Positions 35,376 through 44,845 of a stretch of 64,000 nt of DNA are shown here, one piece after another. The notes under the pieces are model-generated. The model did not search any database. It was not told where the DNA came from and worked only from the letters and a program-made list of their open reading frames with translations. The position numbers and the translations under genes are program-made. Where the stretch lies: contig CAMNRH010000015.1 of NCBI GenBank assembly GCA_946552115.1, forward strand, positions 1 through 64,000, read 5' to 3'. The stretch is from an uncultured Lachnospiraceae bacterium. Lineage in GTDB: Bacteria; Bacillota; Clostridia; Lachnospirales; Lachnospiraceae. Every line of letters begins with the position of its first letter. Position 1 is the first letter of the stretch.

Positions 35376-36395
35376 ATGTTAGCAGTAGTGAAAGAACAGG
35401 CGGGGCCGGGATTTTCTGTTAAGGATGTACCGTATCCGGCGCTGCGGGAGGACGATGTAATAATAAAGGTAAAATCAGTAGGAATCTGCGGGACGGACGG
35501 GCCGATACTTGCCGGAACGAGGAAAGTGCCGTGGCCGCTCATACCGGGGCATGAATTTGCCGGGGACGTGGTGGAGGCAGGCTCCCGCGTAAAGGCTCTG
35601 AAAGCAGGCGACCGTGTGACGGCGTGCATTGTGATCGGATGCGGGGACTGCGATATGTGTATAGAAGGAAAAGAAGTGCTCTGCGATAATCTGGTGGAAA
35701 CAGGAATCCATGTAGACGGGGCGTTTGCGGAATATGTGCGGGTTCCGGCGAAGGTGTGCCGGAAGATGCGGGATACGACGACCTATGATCAGGGGGCTTC
35801 GATAGATCCTGTCGCGTCGGCTTACCGCACTGTAAAGGCATCGTCCATTACGTCTAAGGATGTATGTGTTGTGTACGGACCGGGGCCTATTGGCCTGTAT
35901 GCGGTACAGCTGATTAAGCTGCGCGGGGCAAAAAAGGTTATCTGCGTGGGTACGGATGTGGATAAGGAGCGTTTAAGACTGGCAGAAAAGCTTGGTGCGG
36001 ATGAGGTGATTAATGCATCTGCCGAGAATGTACAGGAGCGTATTCGTGAAATTACCGGCGGAAAAATGGCGGATTATGTGCAGGACTGCGTCGGTGTGCC
36101 GGGTGTGCCGGTTTCAGCGATGAATCTTTTGAAAAAAGGAGGAACCTATGCGGTTACCGGTCTTTATCACAGCTTGCCGGAGGTTGACCTCGGAAAGGTT
36201 GTAAGGAGCGAGATTCGTATTTACGGAACGATTTGCTATACAAGGCAGGAATTTGAGGAATGCCTGAATTTTGTGGAGGACGGACGGGTAAAGACGGAGC
36301 CTCTTATTACGCATCATTTCCCTCTTCAGGAGATGGAAAAGGCGTTTGCGGTGATGCAGTCCAGGCAATGCATGAAGATTATGATGCATCCGTAA
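35376..36395 (+). CDS. Zinc-dependent medium-chain dehydrogenase
   Basis: A 339-residue MDR enzyme of the sorbitol/threonine dehydrogenase kind. The catalytic zinc ligands are Cys38 (GICGTD) and His59-Glu60 (PGHEF). The structural zinc site is Cys89, Cys92, Cys95 and Cys103 (CGDCDMC then LC). The Rossmann loop is VYGPGPIGLYAVQLIKLRGA. It oxidises a polyol or sugar alcohol with NAD(P). It lies 50 bp upstream of the LacI regulator and sugar transport operon, so a sugar or polyol substrate is likely. It follows the HEPN gene without a visible terminator. Confidence 0.87.
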   Translation: MLAVVKEQAGPGFSVKDVPYPALREDDVIIKVKSVGICGTDGPILAGTRKVPWPLIPGHEFAGDVVEAGSRVKALKAGDRVTACIVIGCGDCDMCIEGKEVLCDNLVETGIHVDGAFAEYVRVPAKVCRKMRDTTTYDQGASIDPVASAYRTVKASSITSKDVCVVYGPGPIGLYAVQLIKLRGAKKVICVGTDVDKERLRLAEKLGADEVINASAENVQERIREITGGKMADYVQDCVGVPGVPVSAMNLLKKGGTYAVTGLYHSLPEVDLGKVVRSEIRIYGTICYTRQEFEECLNFVEDGRVKTEPLITHHFPLQEMEKAFAVMQSRQCMKIMMHP

Positions 36396-36444
36396 TTATG
36401 AAAGATATTGCGAAGGAAAAACAAGGTTTGAGGAGGGAATCATT

Positions 36445-37428
36445 GTGGCGGGAATTAAGGATGTGGCCAGAAGAGCCGGAGTCGGTGTGGGGACCGTATC
36501 CAGAATGCTTAATGACAGCGGTTATGTTGCGGAGGAAACCCGGGAAAAGATTGAAGTTGCCATGCGGGAGCTTAATTACATCCCAAATGAACTGGCCAGG
36601 AATCTTTATCACAAACGTACAGGAATTATTGCGGTACTGGTCCCGAATGTATCCAATCCGTTTTTTGCGGAATTTGTAGACTTTGTGGAGGCTGAGCTGT
36701 ATGCGGCCGGATATAAGATGATGCTCTGCAATACCGTAAAAGAGAGCAATGCGGAGCTGGAATATCTGGATATGCTGAACCGCCATATTGTAGACGGGGT
36801 AATTACCGGCGTGCATTCTCTTGATATGGAGGAATACAGGAAAATCCGTAAGCCGATTGTCGCGCTGGACAGATGCCTGGGAGAAAGGATTCCCGTTGTG
36901 ACGGTAGATCACAAAGAAGGAGGACGTCTGGCGGCGGAGGCGTTAATCAGCAATGGGTGCAGGAGTATTCTGCACTTCAGCGGTTCTACGGCAGTCGAGT
37001 CGCCCTATCATGAAAGACACTATGAATTTGAGCGCATCATGAAAAAGAACCATATAAAGACGTATTTTTATGAGCTGGAATGGAACCGGTTCGATTCCAA
37101 GTATTACCGGGAGGCCGTGGAAGAAGTGTTTTCAAAGGGAATTGATTTTGACGGGGTATTTGCCGTAGACGGACTGGCAATCGAGTGTATGAACGAGGCA
37201 ATCCGCAGACACCGGAAGGTGCCGGGAGACGTCAAGGTGATTGCCTATGACGGAACCTTTATTACGGAAATCGTGGAACCGAGGCTGACTGCTGTTGTGC
37301 AGCCGATAGAGGGTCTTGCGAAGGAGGCGGTACGTCTTTTAAGCAATTTGATTGGCGGGAAAGAGTATCATAATAAACAGGTTGTGCTGGGTGTGCAGCT
37401 CAGAAAAGGCAATACGACCATAGTATGA
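36445..37428 (+). CDS. LacI-family transcriptional regulator
   Basis: A 327-residue repressor. The N-terminal helix-turn-helix is GIKDVARRAGVGVGTVSRMLNDSG, with hinge helix NELARNLYHKRTGIIAVLVPNVSNPFF. The periplasmic-binding-like effector domain follows (about 60-327, with FDGVFAVDGLAI and VKVIAYDGT). The start is GTG 36445 after GAGGAGGGAA. It sits directly upstream of the ABC/GH116/GH32 operon, whose promoter is flanked by two LacI-type palindromes, the probable targets. The effector is likely a sugar imported by the operon. Confidence 0.9.
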   Translation: MAGIKDVARRAGVGVGTVSRMLNDSGYVAEETREKIEVAMRELNYIPNELARNLYHKRTGIIAVLVPNVSNPFFAEFVDFVEAELYAAGYKMMLCNTVKESNAELEYLDMLNRHIVDGVITGVHSLDMEEYRKIRKPIVALDRCLGERIPVVTVDHKEGGRLAAEALISNGCRSILHFSGSTAVESPYHERHYEFERIMKKNHIKTYFYELEWNRFDSKYYREAVEEVFSKGIDFDGVFAVDGLAIECMNEAIRRHRKVPGDVKVIAYDGTFITEIVEPRLTAVVQPIEGLAKEAVRLLSNLIGGKEYHNKQVVLGVQLRKGNTTIV

Positions 37429-37484
37429 GATAAATGTCAGAAATTGGGAAACATATTTTTGCATTTTGCACAAAAACTAAAATA

Positions 37485-37500
37485 ATGGAACGGTTACCAT
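37485..37500 (+). promoter_or_regulatory. LacI-type operator 1
   Basis: ATGGAACGGTTACCAT is an imperfect palindrome with ATGG/CCAT ends, 35 bp upstream of the -35. It resembles operator 2 in half-site and centre. Confidence 0.65.
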
Positions 37501-37535
37501 AAAAGCAAATATACTAAAAAAATGATTTTGACTAC

Positions 37536-37564
37536 TTGACAAAGCTGCGGTATAGGTATACACT
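37536..37564 (+). promoter_or_regulatory. Promoter of the sugar ABC / GH operon
   Basis: TTGACA (37536-37541), 17 bp, TACACT (37559-37564). It sits between the two operators. Confidence 0.75.
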
Positions 37565-37636
37565 AGCATTAGTAACACGTACGTACTATACTTAAGAAAG
37601 AATTTCGGGACGAGATTCTTTTTTAAAACTCAGACA

Positions 37637-37650
37637 TGGAACGGGTTCCA
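37637..37650 (+). promoter_or_regulatory. LacI-type operator 2
   Basis: TGGAAC-GG-GTTCCA has perfect 6-bp arms, about 70 bp downstream of the expected transcription start. Its centre is about 151 bp from that of operator 1, which would suit looping or a roadblock. Confidence 0.72.
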
Positions 37651-37686
37651 CTAAGAAATTTCAAAACAAAAGAATGGAGGATAATC

Positions 37687-38976
37687 ATGAAGAAGCGAAT
37701 GAAACGGATTTTGGCAGCAGTTCTGGCCGGCACAATGGTATTGTCGATGGCAGCCTGCGGAAGCAAGGGAAGCGGGGAGAAAAAAGAAGAAAGCGCAGAC
37801 GGCGGAAAAAAGATTTTAAGGGTTTTGAATTGGGGAACCGCAGAGGAGGCACAGATTGCTCAGGATGCGATTGACAGATTTACGGGGAATCATTCGGATG
37901 TGGAAGTAAAGCAGACAACCGTACCTGTAGATTCCTGGTCGGACTTTATTCAGAAGTGGATTTCCATGACGACATCAGGAGAGACGCCGGATGTAATTAA
38001 TATTGGATTAGAGGCCACAAGAATGGCGGTAGAGAATGATTTATTACTGCCTCTTGATGAGATTGTAGAGGGAGACGAGCAGTTATCAAAGTTAAAGGGC
38101 GAGTACGCTGAGTCTCTTCTTAATGGTTTTTCCGTAGACGGGAAATTATATGGTCTTCCGAACGGAACACAGACCATGGTCATGTATTATAACAAGAAGA
38201 TGTTTGATGAAGCTAAGATTGATTATCCGAAAGACGGATGGACATGGGATGAATTTCTTGAGGATGCGAAAAAGCTGACAAAGGAAGACGGCTCCGTGTA
38301 TGGCTATGGATTATCCAGCTCTTACTTCCAGCTGACACCGTGGTGGTCAACAAATGATGCTTATCCGACGACTGACGACTATTCTGCTCCGGATTTGAAC
38401 AGTGCAAATATGGTAGAGTCTGTGGAATTCCTGAACGGTCTTGTAGAGGACAAGATAACACCGGATCCAATCAGCTCGGACGTATATTCGATGTTCGCTT
38501 CTAAACAGCTTGCAATGGTAGGCGCGGGAAGATGGTGCCTGAATACATGGATGGACGCGGGTCTTACAAATGATGATTTCGACTGTGTACAGTGGCCGGT
38601 AAATAAAAAGGAAAGCTCCGTATACGGAGGAGCAGCATGGTGTATATCAGCATCTACTTCGGAGAAAGAGCTGGCAATTGATTTACTTAAGGAGCTTGTA
38701 TCTGACGAGTATTTGAAAGCGAATGCGGCGGGCGGACAGCAGGTACCGCCGACCGAGTCTCTTGCAACAGATACTGAAATTATGGGGACAACGCCGGATA
38801 ATATTATGGGTATCTGGAAAGCTGTAACAATCGCGGAGCCGGTAGCGGCGCCGACATATTTTGGAGATATTGAGCAGGGATTACTCAGAGGGCTTGAGGA
38901 AGTATTTTCAGGTGAAAAGGAGCCGAAAGCTGCATTGGATGATGCACAGGCTCAGGTAGAAAGTGCAATAAAGTAG
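37687..38976 (+). CDS. Sugar ABC transporter substrate-binding lipoprotein
   Basis: A 429-residue extracellular binding protein of the family 1 (MalE/UgpB-like) type. A lipoprotein signal peptide starts MKKRMKRILAAVLAGTMVLS with the lipobox Cys at residue 24 (SMAACGSK). The mature part has WGTAEEAQIAQDAIDRF, PDVINIG, LYGLPNGTQTMVMYYNKKMF and GWTWDEFLEDAKKLT. ATG 37687 is 6 nt from GGAGG; an in-frame ATG at 37636 lies within operator 2. It heads the importer operon. The sugar is unknown but should match GH116 and GH32 products or substrates. Confidence 0.9.
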   Translation: MKKRMKRILAAVLAGTMVLSMAACGSKGSGEKKEESADGGKKILRVLNWGTAEEAQIAQDAIDRFTGNHSDVEVKQTTVPVDSWSDFIQKWISMTTSGETPDVINIGLEATRMAVENDLLLPLDEIVEGDEQLSKLKGEYAESLLNGFSVDGKLYGLPNGTQTMVMYYNKKMFDEAKIDYPKDGWTWDEFLEDAKKLTKEDGSVYGYGLSSSYFQLTPWWSTNDAYPTTDDYSAPDLNSANMVESVEFLNGLVEDKITPDPISSDVYSMFASKQLAMVGAGRWCLNTWMDAGLTNDDFDCVQWPVNKKESSVYGGAAWCISASTSEKELAIDLLKELVSDEYLKANAAGGQQVPPTESLATDTEIMGTTPDNIMGIWKAVTIAEPVAAPTYFGDIEQGLLRGLEEVFSGEKEPKAALDDAQAQVESAIK

Positions 38977-38991
38977 TCAGAAAAAGGGTTT

Positions 38992-39025
38992 GCCGGCGGC
39001 TTCTGCGGTGTGCGGAGCCGCCGGC
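38992..39025 (+). promoter_or_regulatory. Intergenic GC hairpin between binding protein and permease
   Basis: GCCGGCGGC (38992-39000) pairs with GCCGCCGGC (39017-39025) around 16 nt, with no T tract. Such hairpins protect the 3' end of the upstream mRNA and give higher levels of binding protein than permease. Confidence 0.6.
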
Positions 39026-39046
39026 GCGGTAAAAAGAGGGCATATT

Positions 39047-39940
39047 ATGAAGAAAAAGAGGACGAACAGAAGGGAAAAAGGAGCCGCTTATCTATTTACG
39101 CTTCCGTCATTTTTTGGCTTTGTCGTTTTTGTATTAATACCGGTTATATGGGTAGTGATTATTTCCTTTCAGAAATATAATGTGTTTACAGGCGCTTCAG
39201 AGTTTGTCGGATTAAAAAATTATCTGTCGATTTTAAATGACCCCCGTTCGATTTCCGCACTGAAGAATACGCTGTGGTATACGCTGCTCTGCGGAATTGG
39301 GAATACTGGTCTGGGACTTGTTCTGGCAGTTTTGGTGGATGATATCCTTCCGGCGAAGGTCAATGTGTTTTTCCGTTCTATCTATTTTTTCCCATCGCTT
39401 GTAGCATTAACATTTGTTGCGATTATCTGGCAGGAATTTTTTCAGACGGACGCAGGCGTAATCAATTATTATCTTGGACTTTTCGGAGTGTCTAAGGTAG
39501 GGTGGCTCAATTCCCAGAATATGTCGAAGGTTGCGGTATTAATTCTGGATATATGGAAAAATGTGGGTATGTCGATGCTGCTGATTCTGGCGGGTCTTCA
39601 AAATGTAGACAAGGGACTTTTGGAGGCAGCGCAGATTGACGGGGCGAATGCGTTTCAGCGTTTTCGGAGAATTATTGTGCCGGTGGCGTCGCCGCAGATT
39701 TTCTTTGTATTAATTATGAATATTACGGGCGCGCTCAGGATTTATGAATCCATTCTGGTATTGACCGGAGGAGGCCCGGGGGATTCTTCGAGAAGTCTGG
39801 TTATGCTTGTTGCAGAAAAAGGATTTACCTCATTTGATTACGGAGCGGCCTCGGCGTTGTCAATTCTTCTTCTGGGCTTAATCGGGATTGTTACTCTGAT
39901 ACAATTTGCAGGAAGTAAATGGTGGGTGCATTATGAATAA
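39047..39940 (+). CDS. Sugar ABC transporter permease (MalF/UgpA-like)
   Basis: A 297-residue inner-membrane permease with six predicted helices. The EAA loop reads LLEAAQIDGANAFQRFRRIIVP, the coupling site for the ATPase. The N-terminal segment is basic (KKKRTNRREKG) then hydrophobic. ATG 39047 is 6 nt from AAGAGGG; an upstream in-frame start would be encoded inside the GC hairpin. It overlaps the second permease by 8 bp. No ATPase gene exists in the operon, so a shared MsmX-type ATPase elsewhere is expected. Confidence 0.92.
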   Translation: MKKKRTNRREKGAAYLFTLPSFFGFVVFVLIPVIWVVIISFQKYNVFTGASEFVGLKNYLSILNDPRSISALKNTLWYTLLCGIGNTGLGLVLAVLVDDILPAKVNVFFRSIYFFPSLVALTFVAIIWQEFFQTDAGVINYYLGLFGVSKVGWLNSQNMSKVAVLILDIWKNVGMSMLLILAGLQNVDKGLLEAAQIDGANAFQRFRRIIVPVASPQIFFVLIMNITGALRIYESILVLTGGGPGDSSRSLVMLVAEKGFTSFDYGAASALSILLLGLIGIVTLIQFAGSKWWVHYE

Positions 39941-40814
39941 AAGACTTCAGATATTTGGAAAGAAAATAAAGGTCAGCCATATTTTGCTGACAGCGGTTAT
40001 GCTGATGATTGCATTTGTTATGATAGCGCCGTTTTTGTGGGTGTTTTCGGCGTCTCTTCGGGCAAGCTACAGCGAGGCGACGGCGCTTCCTCCCAAATGG
40101 CTTCCGCCGGTATTCTCCGAGTGGAATCTGACCTATTATAAAAAGCTGTTTACCGGAGAGCTTCCTTTTTTCGGATTTATGAAAAACAGCTTTAAGATGA
40201 GCACGGTTATTACGATTGGTATGGTCGTGCACGGGGCAGCCGCCGGATATGCCTATGCGAAATTCAAATTCAGGGGGAAGAACCTGATGTTCGGCCTTAT
40301 GATGATTGCTATGATGGTGCCGGTACAGGTTACGATTGTGGCTCTGTATAAAATTATGAACCTTTTAGGCGTGATTAATACCTCGTGGGCTGTTACTCTG
40401 CCGTCAATTTTTGGGGCAATGTGTCCCGGACTTGCAGGAGCCTTTGGTATTTTCATGATGCGTCAGTTTTTCTTAAGCATTCCAAAAGAGCTTAATGACG
40501 CGGCGGCTATCGACGGAGCGGGTCCTGTAAGGACGTTCTTTTCCATTATGCTTCCGATGGCAAGGTCGACGCTGGCGTCTCTGGCAATTCTGGTGTTTAC
40601 CTTTTCGTGGAATGATTATTTTACGACGTTCATTATGATCAATGATACGGATAAATTATCACTTCCGGTGGGGATTTTGTCAATTCGCCAGCCATATGTA
40701 AAGGGAAATGAATTTGCGGCGGTCGTATTGTCGATTGTTCCGGTTTTAATTGTATTTATTATCGGACAGAAATGGATTGTAAAAAGTATGACGCACGTGG
40801 GTGTAAAAGGATAA
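39933..40814 (+). CDS. Sugar ABC transporter permease (MalG/UgpE-like)
   Basis: A 293-residue permease with six helices. The EAA loop is PKELNDAAAIDGAGPVRTFF, followed by LPMARSTLASLAIL and FSWNDYF, typical of the MalG side. It pairs with the preceding permease, whose last 8 bp it overlaps. The ribosome binding site is GGTGGG in the end of that gene. It is followed 21 bp later by the GH116 enzyme. Confidence 0.92.
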   Translation: MNKRLQIFGKKIKVSHILLTAVMLMIAFVMIAPFLWVFSASLRASYSEATALPPKWLPPVFSEWNLTYYKKLFTGELPFFGFMKNSFKMSTVITIGMVVHGAAAGYAYAKFKFRGKNLMFGLMMIAMMVPVQVTIVALYKIMNLLGVINTSWAVTLPSIFGAMCPGLAGAFGIFMMRQFFLSIPKELNDAAAIDGAGPVRTFFSIMLPMARSTLASLAILVFTFSWNDYFTTFIMINDTDKLSLPVGILSIRQPYVKGNEFAAVVLSIVPVLIVFIIGQKWIVKSMTHVGVKG

Positions 40815-40835
40815 GTGTTTTAGGAGGAAACGAGG

Positions 40836-43307
40836 ATGAACAGAGAGAAATTGCATTCAAAGGTAGATTTATTTAAGACAGGAGGGGAAATCTCGTACAG
40901 CAGGGACGCGTCCGTGGCGAAGTTCCTTTTAGGAGGACTCGGGACCGGAAATATTGCGGTAGGTCCGAGAGGGGAGTTAAGAGACTGGGAAATCTTTAAC
41001 TGGCCTGGGAAAGGGCAGTTTGTACCGTTTTCATTTTTTGCGATTTGGACAAAAGAAGAGGGAAAGGAGCCGGTGAGCAGGATTCTGGAATCAAAAATCT
41101 GTCCGCCGTATTATAAATCTCATGGCTTTTTAAATGGGGAGCTTGCGGGGATTCCCCGTTTTGAAGATTCAAAAATGGTAGGGAAGCAGCCCTTTGTCTA
41201 TGTGGATTTAGAGGACAGCAGGGTGCCGGTGCAGGTAAGGATGGAGGCCTTTACTCCGTTTATCCCGCTGAATGCAGATGATTCGGGCATTCCGACGGCC
41301 ATTATTAAGTATAAGGTTACGAATCCGACCAATAAGCCGGTGGATGTATCTGTAGTTGGTACGATGGCCAACGTAGTAGGCTTTGACGGATACGATGTGT
41401 TTAATAATGTGAAGCTTGTAGACGAGGTTCAGAATGAATATATTGAAGAAAACGGAATGAAAGGCTGGTATTATACAGCAAAAAATCTGAAAGAAACGGA
41501 TATGAAATTCGGCAGTATGTCTATTGTTACGACAAATACGAATCAAATTTCCAAAAAGAAATGGCTCCATGGACAGTGGACAGATAATGCACAGAATTTC
41601 TGGGATGATTTTTCTTCCGACGGAAGACTTAGCGAGGAGGAGGAAATCGAAGCAAAGGGCTGCGATTTGCTTTCGCATTATGATTTCAGCTTTCTGAATT
41701 TGAAAGAAAGAATCAGTTCGATTAGCAGCTACGAGACGATTCAGCCAAATGAAGAGAAAGAGTTTGAGTTTATTATTTCATGGTATTTTCCAAACAGGCC
41801 AAAGGGCTGGATTGAATATGACGAGGATTTGAAAAAATACCGCGAGGGCGGATACGATACAATCAGGAATTATTATGCGACAAAATGGACGGATGCATGG
41901 GATGTCGCAAAATATGTGGTGGATAAAAAGGAATATCTGGAGACGACTTCCAGAGCGTTTGAGGACGCGTTGTTCGGAACAACACTTCCGATTTATGTGA
42001 TTGATGCGGTGGCCTCTAATATTATGTCGATGAAGAGCCATTGCTGCTTCCGGATTGAGAACGGGAACTTCCTGGGCTGGGAAGGAATCCGCGATTATGT
42101 TGGATGTGGACAGGGCAATGTCAATCATGTGTGGAATTATGCGACCGCGGTGGCAGGTCTGTTTCCGGATTTGGAAATCACAATGAGAAATGTGGAGTTT
42201 AACGTGGAGCTGGACGAAGACGGGTGTATGCCGTTCAGGGCAAGAAAATGTCTGGGCGAAAGCCGTTGGGATATGATTCCGGCATGCGACGGAGAATTCG
42301 GCTCCATTTTAAGAATTTACAGGGAATGGAAATATACCGGAGACGATGAATTCCTAAAAGGAATCTGGGACAGCATGATGAAAGCGTTAGAGTATTCGAT
42401 AAAAGAATGGGATACGGACGGAGACGGCGTGCTTGACGGAAAACAGCATGTAACCTATGATATTGAGTTCTACGGGCCGAATACGATGACGAATACCATT
42501 TATCTCGGCGCGGTTAAAGGTGTGGCCGAGATGGCGGAGCATCTGGGAAAGAAAGAGACAGCGGAAAAATATAAGGCATTATATGAGAAAGCGGCTCCGC
42601 TGGTAGATGAGAAGCTGTTTAACGGAAAGTATTATATTCAGGAGCTCGAGGATGTGGACGCATACCGTTATCAGTACGGAAAGGGCTGCCTTACCGATCA
42701 GCTTTTAGGCCATTTTATGGCACAGACGGCAGGACTTGGCTATGTACTTCCAAAAGAGCATGTAAAGACAGCACTAAAGTCCATCTACAAATATAATTTC
42801 AGAGAATGTATGGATGACGTGCCGAATGTACAGCGCACCTACGCGCTGAACGATGAGGCGGGGCTTGTCCTCTGCTCATGGCCGGAGGGCGGCCGCCCGA
42901 GGTTCCCGTTCGCTTATTGCGACGAGGTGTGGACAGGCGTCGAGTATACGGTAGCTGTCAACATGATTCGGGAAGGGATGATCGAGGAGGCATTTACGAT
43001 TATCCGGGCAATCAGGGACCGCTATGACGGCTATAAGAGATGTCCGTGGAGTGAAACAGAAGCAGGTCATCATTATATCCGGCCGATGTCAAGCTTCTCT
43101 CTGATTCCGGAGCTTTCCGGTTATCAGTGTGATATGGTGAAAAAGACGATGTCCTTTAGGCCGGTCATCAATGAAAAGAATTATTCCACATTCTGGATTA
43201 ACGGAAAGGCATGGGGAACCTGGCATCAGACGATTGATGAAAACGGCGAGAAGAAAACGGAGCTTAAGGTGCTTTTCGGGAATCCGGATGGTGTAAGGGT
43301 AGATTAA
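40836..43307 (+). CDS. GH116-family glycoside hydrolase (glucosylceramidase/beta-glucosidase type)
   Basis: An 823-residue intracellular enzyme without signal peptide. The N-terminal beta-sandwich domain opens with AKFLLGGLGTGNIAVGPRGELRDWEIFN, as in the GBA2-type N-domain. The (alpha/alpha)6 barrel follows, with DYVGCGQGNVNHVWNYATA, DGEFGSILRIYREWKYTGDD, HVTYDIEFYGPNTMTNT near residue 538 and DEVWTGVEYTVAV. Known GH116 members act on beta-glucosides or beta-xylosides. It follows the importer directly, so it likely hydrolyses the imported glycoside. Substrate specificity cannot be read here. Confidence 0.85.
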   Translation: MNREKLHSKVDLFKTGGEISYSRDASVAKFLLGGLGTGNIAVGPRGELRDWEIFNWPGKGQFVPFSFFAIWTKEEGKEPVSRILESKICPPYYKSHGFLNGELAGIPRFEDSKMVGKQPFVYVDLEDSRVPVQVRMEAFTPFIPLNADDSGIPTAIIKYKVTNPTNKPVDVSVVGTMANVVGFDGYDVFNNVKLVDEVQNEYIEENGMKGWYYTAKNLKETDMKFGSMSIVTTNTNQISKKKWLHGQWTDNAQNFWDDFSSDGRLSEEEEIEAKGCDLLSHYDFSFLNLKERISSISSYETIQPNEEKEFEFIISWYFPNRPKGWIEYDEDLKKYREGGYDTIRNYYATKWTDAWDVAKYVVDKKEYLETTSRAFEDALFGTTLPIYVIDAVASNIMSMKSHCCFRIENGNFLGWEGIRDYVGCGQGNVNHVWNYATAVAGLFPDLEITMRNVEFNVELDEDGCMPFRARKCLGESRWDMIPACDGEFGSILRIYREWKYTGDDEFLKGIWDSMMKALEYSIKEWDTDGDGVLDGKQHVTYDIEFYGPNTMTNTIYLGAVKGVAEMAEHLGKKETAEKYKALYEKAAPLVDEKLFNGKYYIQELEDVDAYRYQYGKGCLTDQLLGHFMAQTAGLGYVLPKEHVKTALKSIYKYNFRECMDDVPNVQRTYALNDEAGLVLCSWPEGGRPRFPFAYCDEVWTGVEYTVAVNMIREGMIEEAFTIIRAIRDRYDGYKRCPWSETEAGHHYIRPMSSFSLIPELSGYQCDMVKKTMSFRPVINEKNYSTFWINGKAWGTWHQTIDENGEKKTELKVLFGNPDGVRVD

Positions 43308-43308
43308 T

Positions 43309-44778
43309 ATGTTAAGTGAATATGTTGTAAATGACCGTGTGAAAAACAGCGGGAATGATAATTGGAGACCGAAATACCATTTTACCGCGCCGGTTTCATG
43401 GATGAATGATCCCAACGGACTGATTTATTTTAAAGGCTGGTATCATCTGTTTTATCAGTATAATCCAAAGAACTGCGACTGGGCTTCCATGCATTGGGGG
43501 CATGCTGTCAGCAGAGATATGATACATTGGAAAGATATGCCGATTGCACTGGAGCCGGACAGGGATTACGACAATGACCCGGAGGGAGGATGCTTTTCCG
43601 GGTGCGCGGTTGAAAAGGACGGACTGCTTTATCTGTTTTATACGGCTTCGGCAAAACATGGTAATAAATTATATCAGACACAGTGTCTGGCTACTTCCAG
43701 GGATGGGGTCCATTTTGAAAAATACGCGGGAAATCCTTTGATTTCCAGGCATCCTGAGGGAGCGTTGGCGCCTTTTCGCGACCCAAAGGTTTTTTCGGCT
43801 TCCGGAAAATGGTATATGGTTGTCGGGGGCACGGTAAAAAGTGAGAATCCGGAAGGCGACGGAAGAGTGTTTCTTTATGAGTCGGAGGATTTGTACAAAT
43901 GGCAATATAAAGGGGCGATACTGGAATCAAAGGGGAAGCTTGGAACGATGATGGAATGTCCGGACTTTTTTGAGCTTAACGGGAAGTGGATTCTTACCTG
44001 CTCGCCCATGAATCATCCTGAATATAATAAGGCGCTGTATTGTGTCGGCGGTATGGATTTTGAGAGCGGCCGCTATACGATAGAAAAGATGGGCAATTTG
44101 GATGTAGGTTTTGATTACTATGCGCCGCAGTCCTTTTTGGATGAGCATGGAAACCGTGTTATGATTGCATGGCAGAATGGATGGCTTTGGATGCCGTGGT
44201 GCCAGAATTGGGGCCCGACCGGCGTGGAAAACTGGCGCGGAACCTTAAGCCTTCCCCGGGTAGTCAGTCTGAGTGAAAACGATGAAATCTGTCTGTATCC
44301 GGTCAGGGAATTTGAGGATTTGGAGGATGAAGCGCTGGAGTATGAAAATTATGAGGCGGGGACGCAGAGACAGTATCTGTATCCGGCGGATGCAAAGAGC
44401 TTCCGGATGGAGCTTAAGATAGATGTGGAAAAAATCACCTCCCGGTATTTGGAAATAGGAGTGCTGGGAAAAGGGGAAAAAGCGACTGTCATTGCAGTTG
44501 ATTTACTGCAGGGAATTGTCAGCCTTGACAAGAGCCGGAGTGATTTGTACGGGCGGGGAAGGATGAACTGCAGGGTTGAAATGAAGGATGGAAAGCTTGC
44601 GATTCTGATTCTTGTAGACCACAGTACGGTGGAGCTTTATATTAATAAAGGAAGACACTGCATTACAAGCAATGTGTATCCGGAAAAGGAACAGACAGAA
44701 TGCTGGATCGCGACTCCTTATAAAAACGCAGTTATTGATAAAATCAGAATTGTCTCATTAAAAAGCTTTTGGGAATAA
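43309..44778 (+). CDS. GH32-family beta-fructosidase (sucrose-6-phosphate hydrolase/inulinase type)
   Basis: A 489-residue five-bladed propeller plus C-terminal beta-sandwich enzyme. The nucleophile motif is WMNDPNG (31-37, Asp34), the transition-state stabiliser FRDPKV (about 155-160), and the acid/base MECPDFF (about 215-221). No signal peptide, so it acts in the cytosol on imported fructosides. Its ATG lies one base after the GH116 stop, so it is translationally coupled. With no PTS gene nearby, an unphosphorylated substrate delivered by the ABC importer is more likely than sucrose-6-phosphate. Confidence 0.9.
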   Translation: MLSEYVVNDRVKNSGNDNWRPKYHFTAPVSWMNDPNGLIYFKGWYHLFYQYNPKNCDWASMHWGHAVSRDMIHWKDMPIALEPDRDYDNDPEGGCFSGCAVEKDGLLYLFYTASAKHGNKLYQTQCLATSRDGVHFEKYAGNPLISRHPEGALAPFRDPKVFSASGKWYMVVGGTVKSENPEGDGRVFLYESEDLYKWQYKGAILESKGKLGTMMECPDFFELNGKWILTCSPMNHPEYNKALYCVGGMDFESGRYTIEKMGNLDVGFDYYAPQSFLDEHGNRVMIAWQNGWLWMPWCQNWGPTGVENWRGTLSLPRVVSLSENDEICLYPVREFEDLEDEALEYENYEAGTQRQYLYPADAKSFRMELKIDVEKITSRYLEIGVLGKGEKATVIAVDLLQGIVSLDKSRSDLYGRGRMNCRVEMKDGKLAILILVDHSTVELYINKGRHCITSNVYPEKEQTECWIATPYKNAVIDKIRIVSLKSFWE

Positions 44779-44801
44779 AAGGCTTTTGGAAAAAGGAAAA
44801 T

Positions 44802-44845
44802 GCCGCATGACGGGTTATGCTCTGTCATGCGGCGTTTCTTTTTTC
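44802..44845. terminator. Bidirectional terminator of GH32 and the DUF624 gene
   Basis: GCCGCATGAC (44802-44811) pairs with GTCATGCGGC (44824-44833) around 12 nt, with GTTTCTTTTTT on the plus side and a T-rich stretch on the minus side. The last codons of the minus gene lie in the stem. Confidence 0.88.

Noticed and set aside
37485-37500. A CcpA cre site
   Set aside because: It resembles cre but lacks the central CG; it matches the nearby LacI-type operator better.
41208-41678. A 156-codon minus-strand frame within GH116
   Set aside because: Antisense shadow; Cys/His/Ile-rich translation without domain features.
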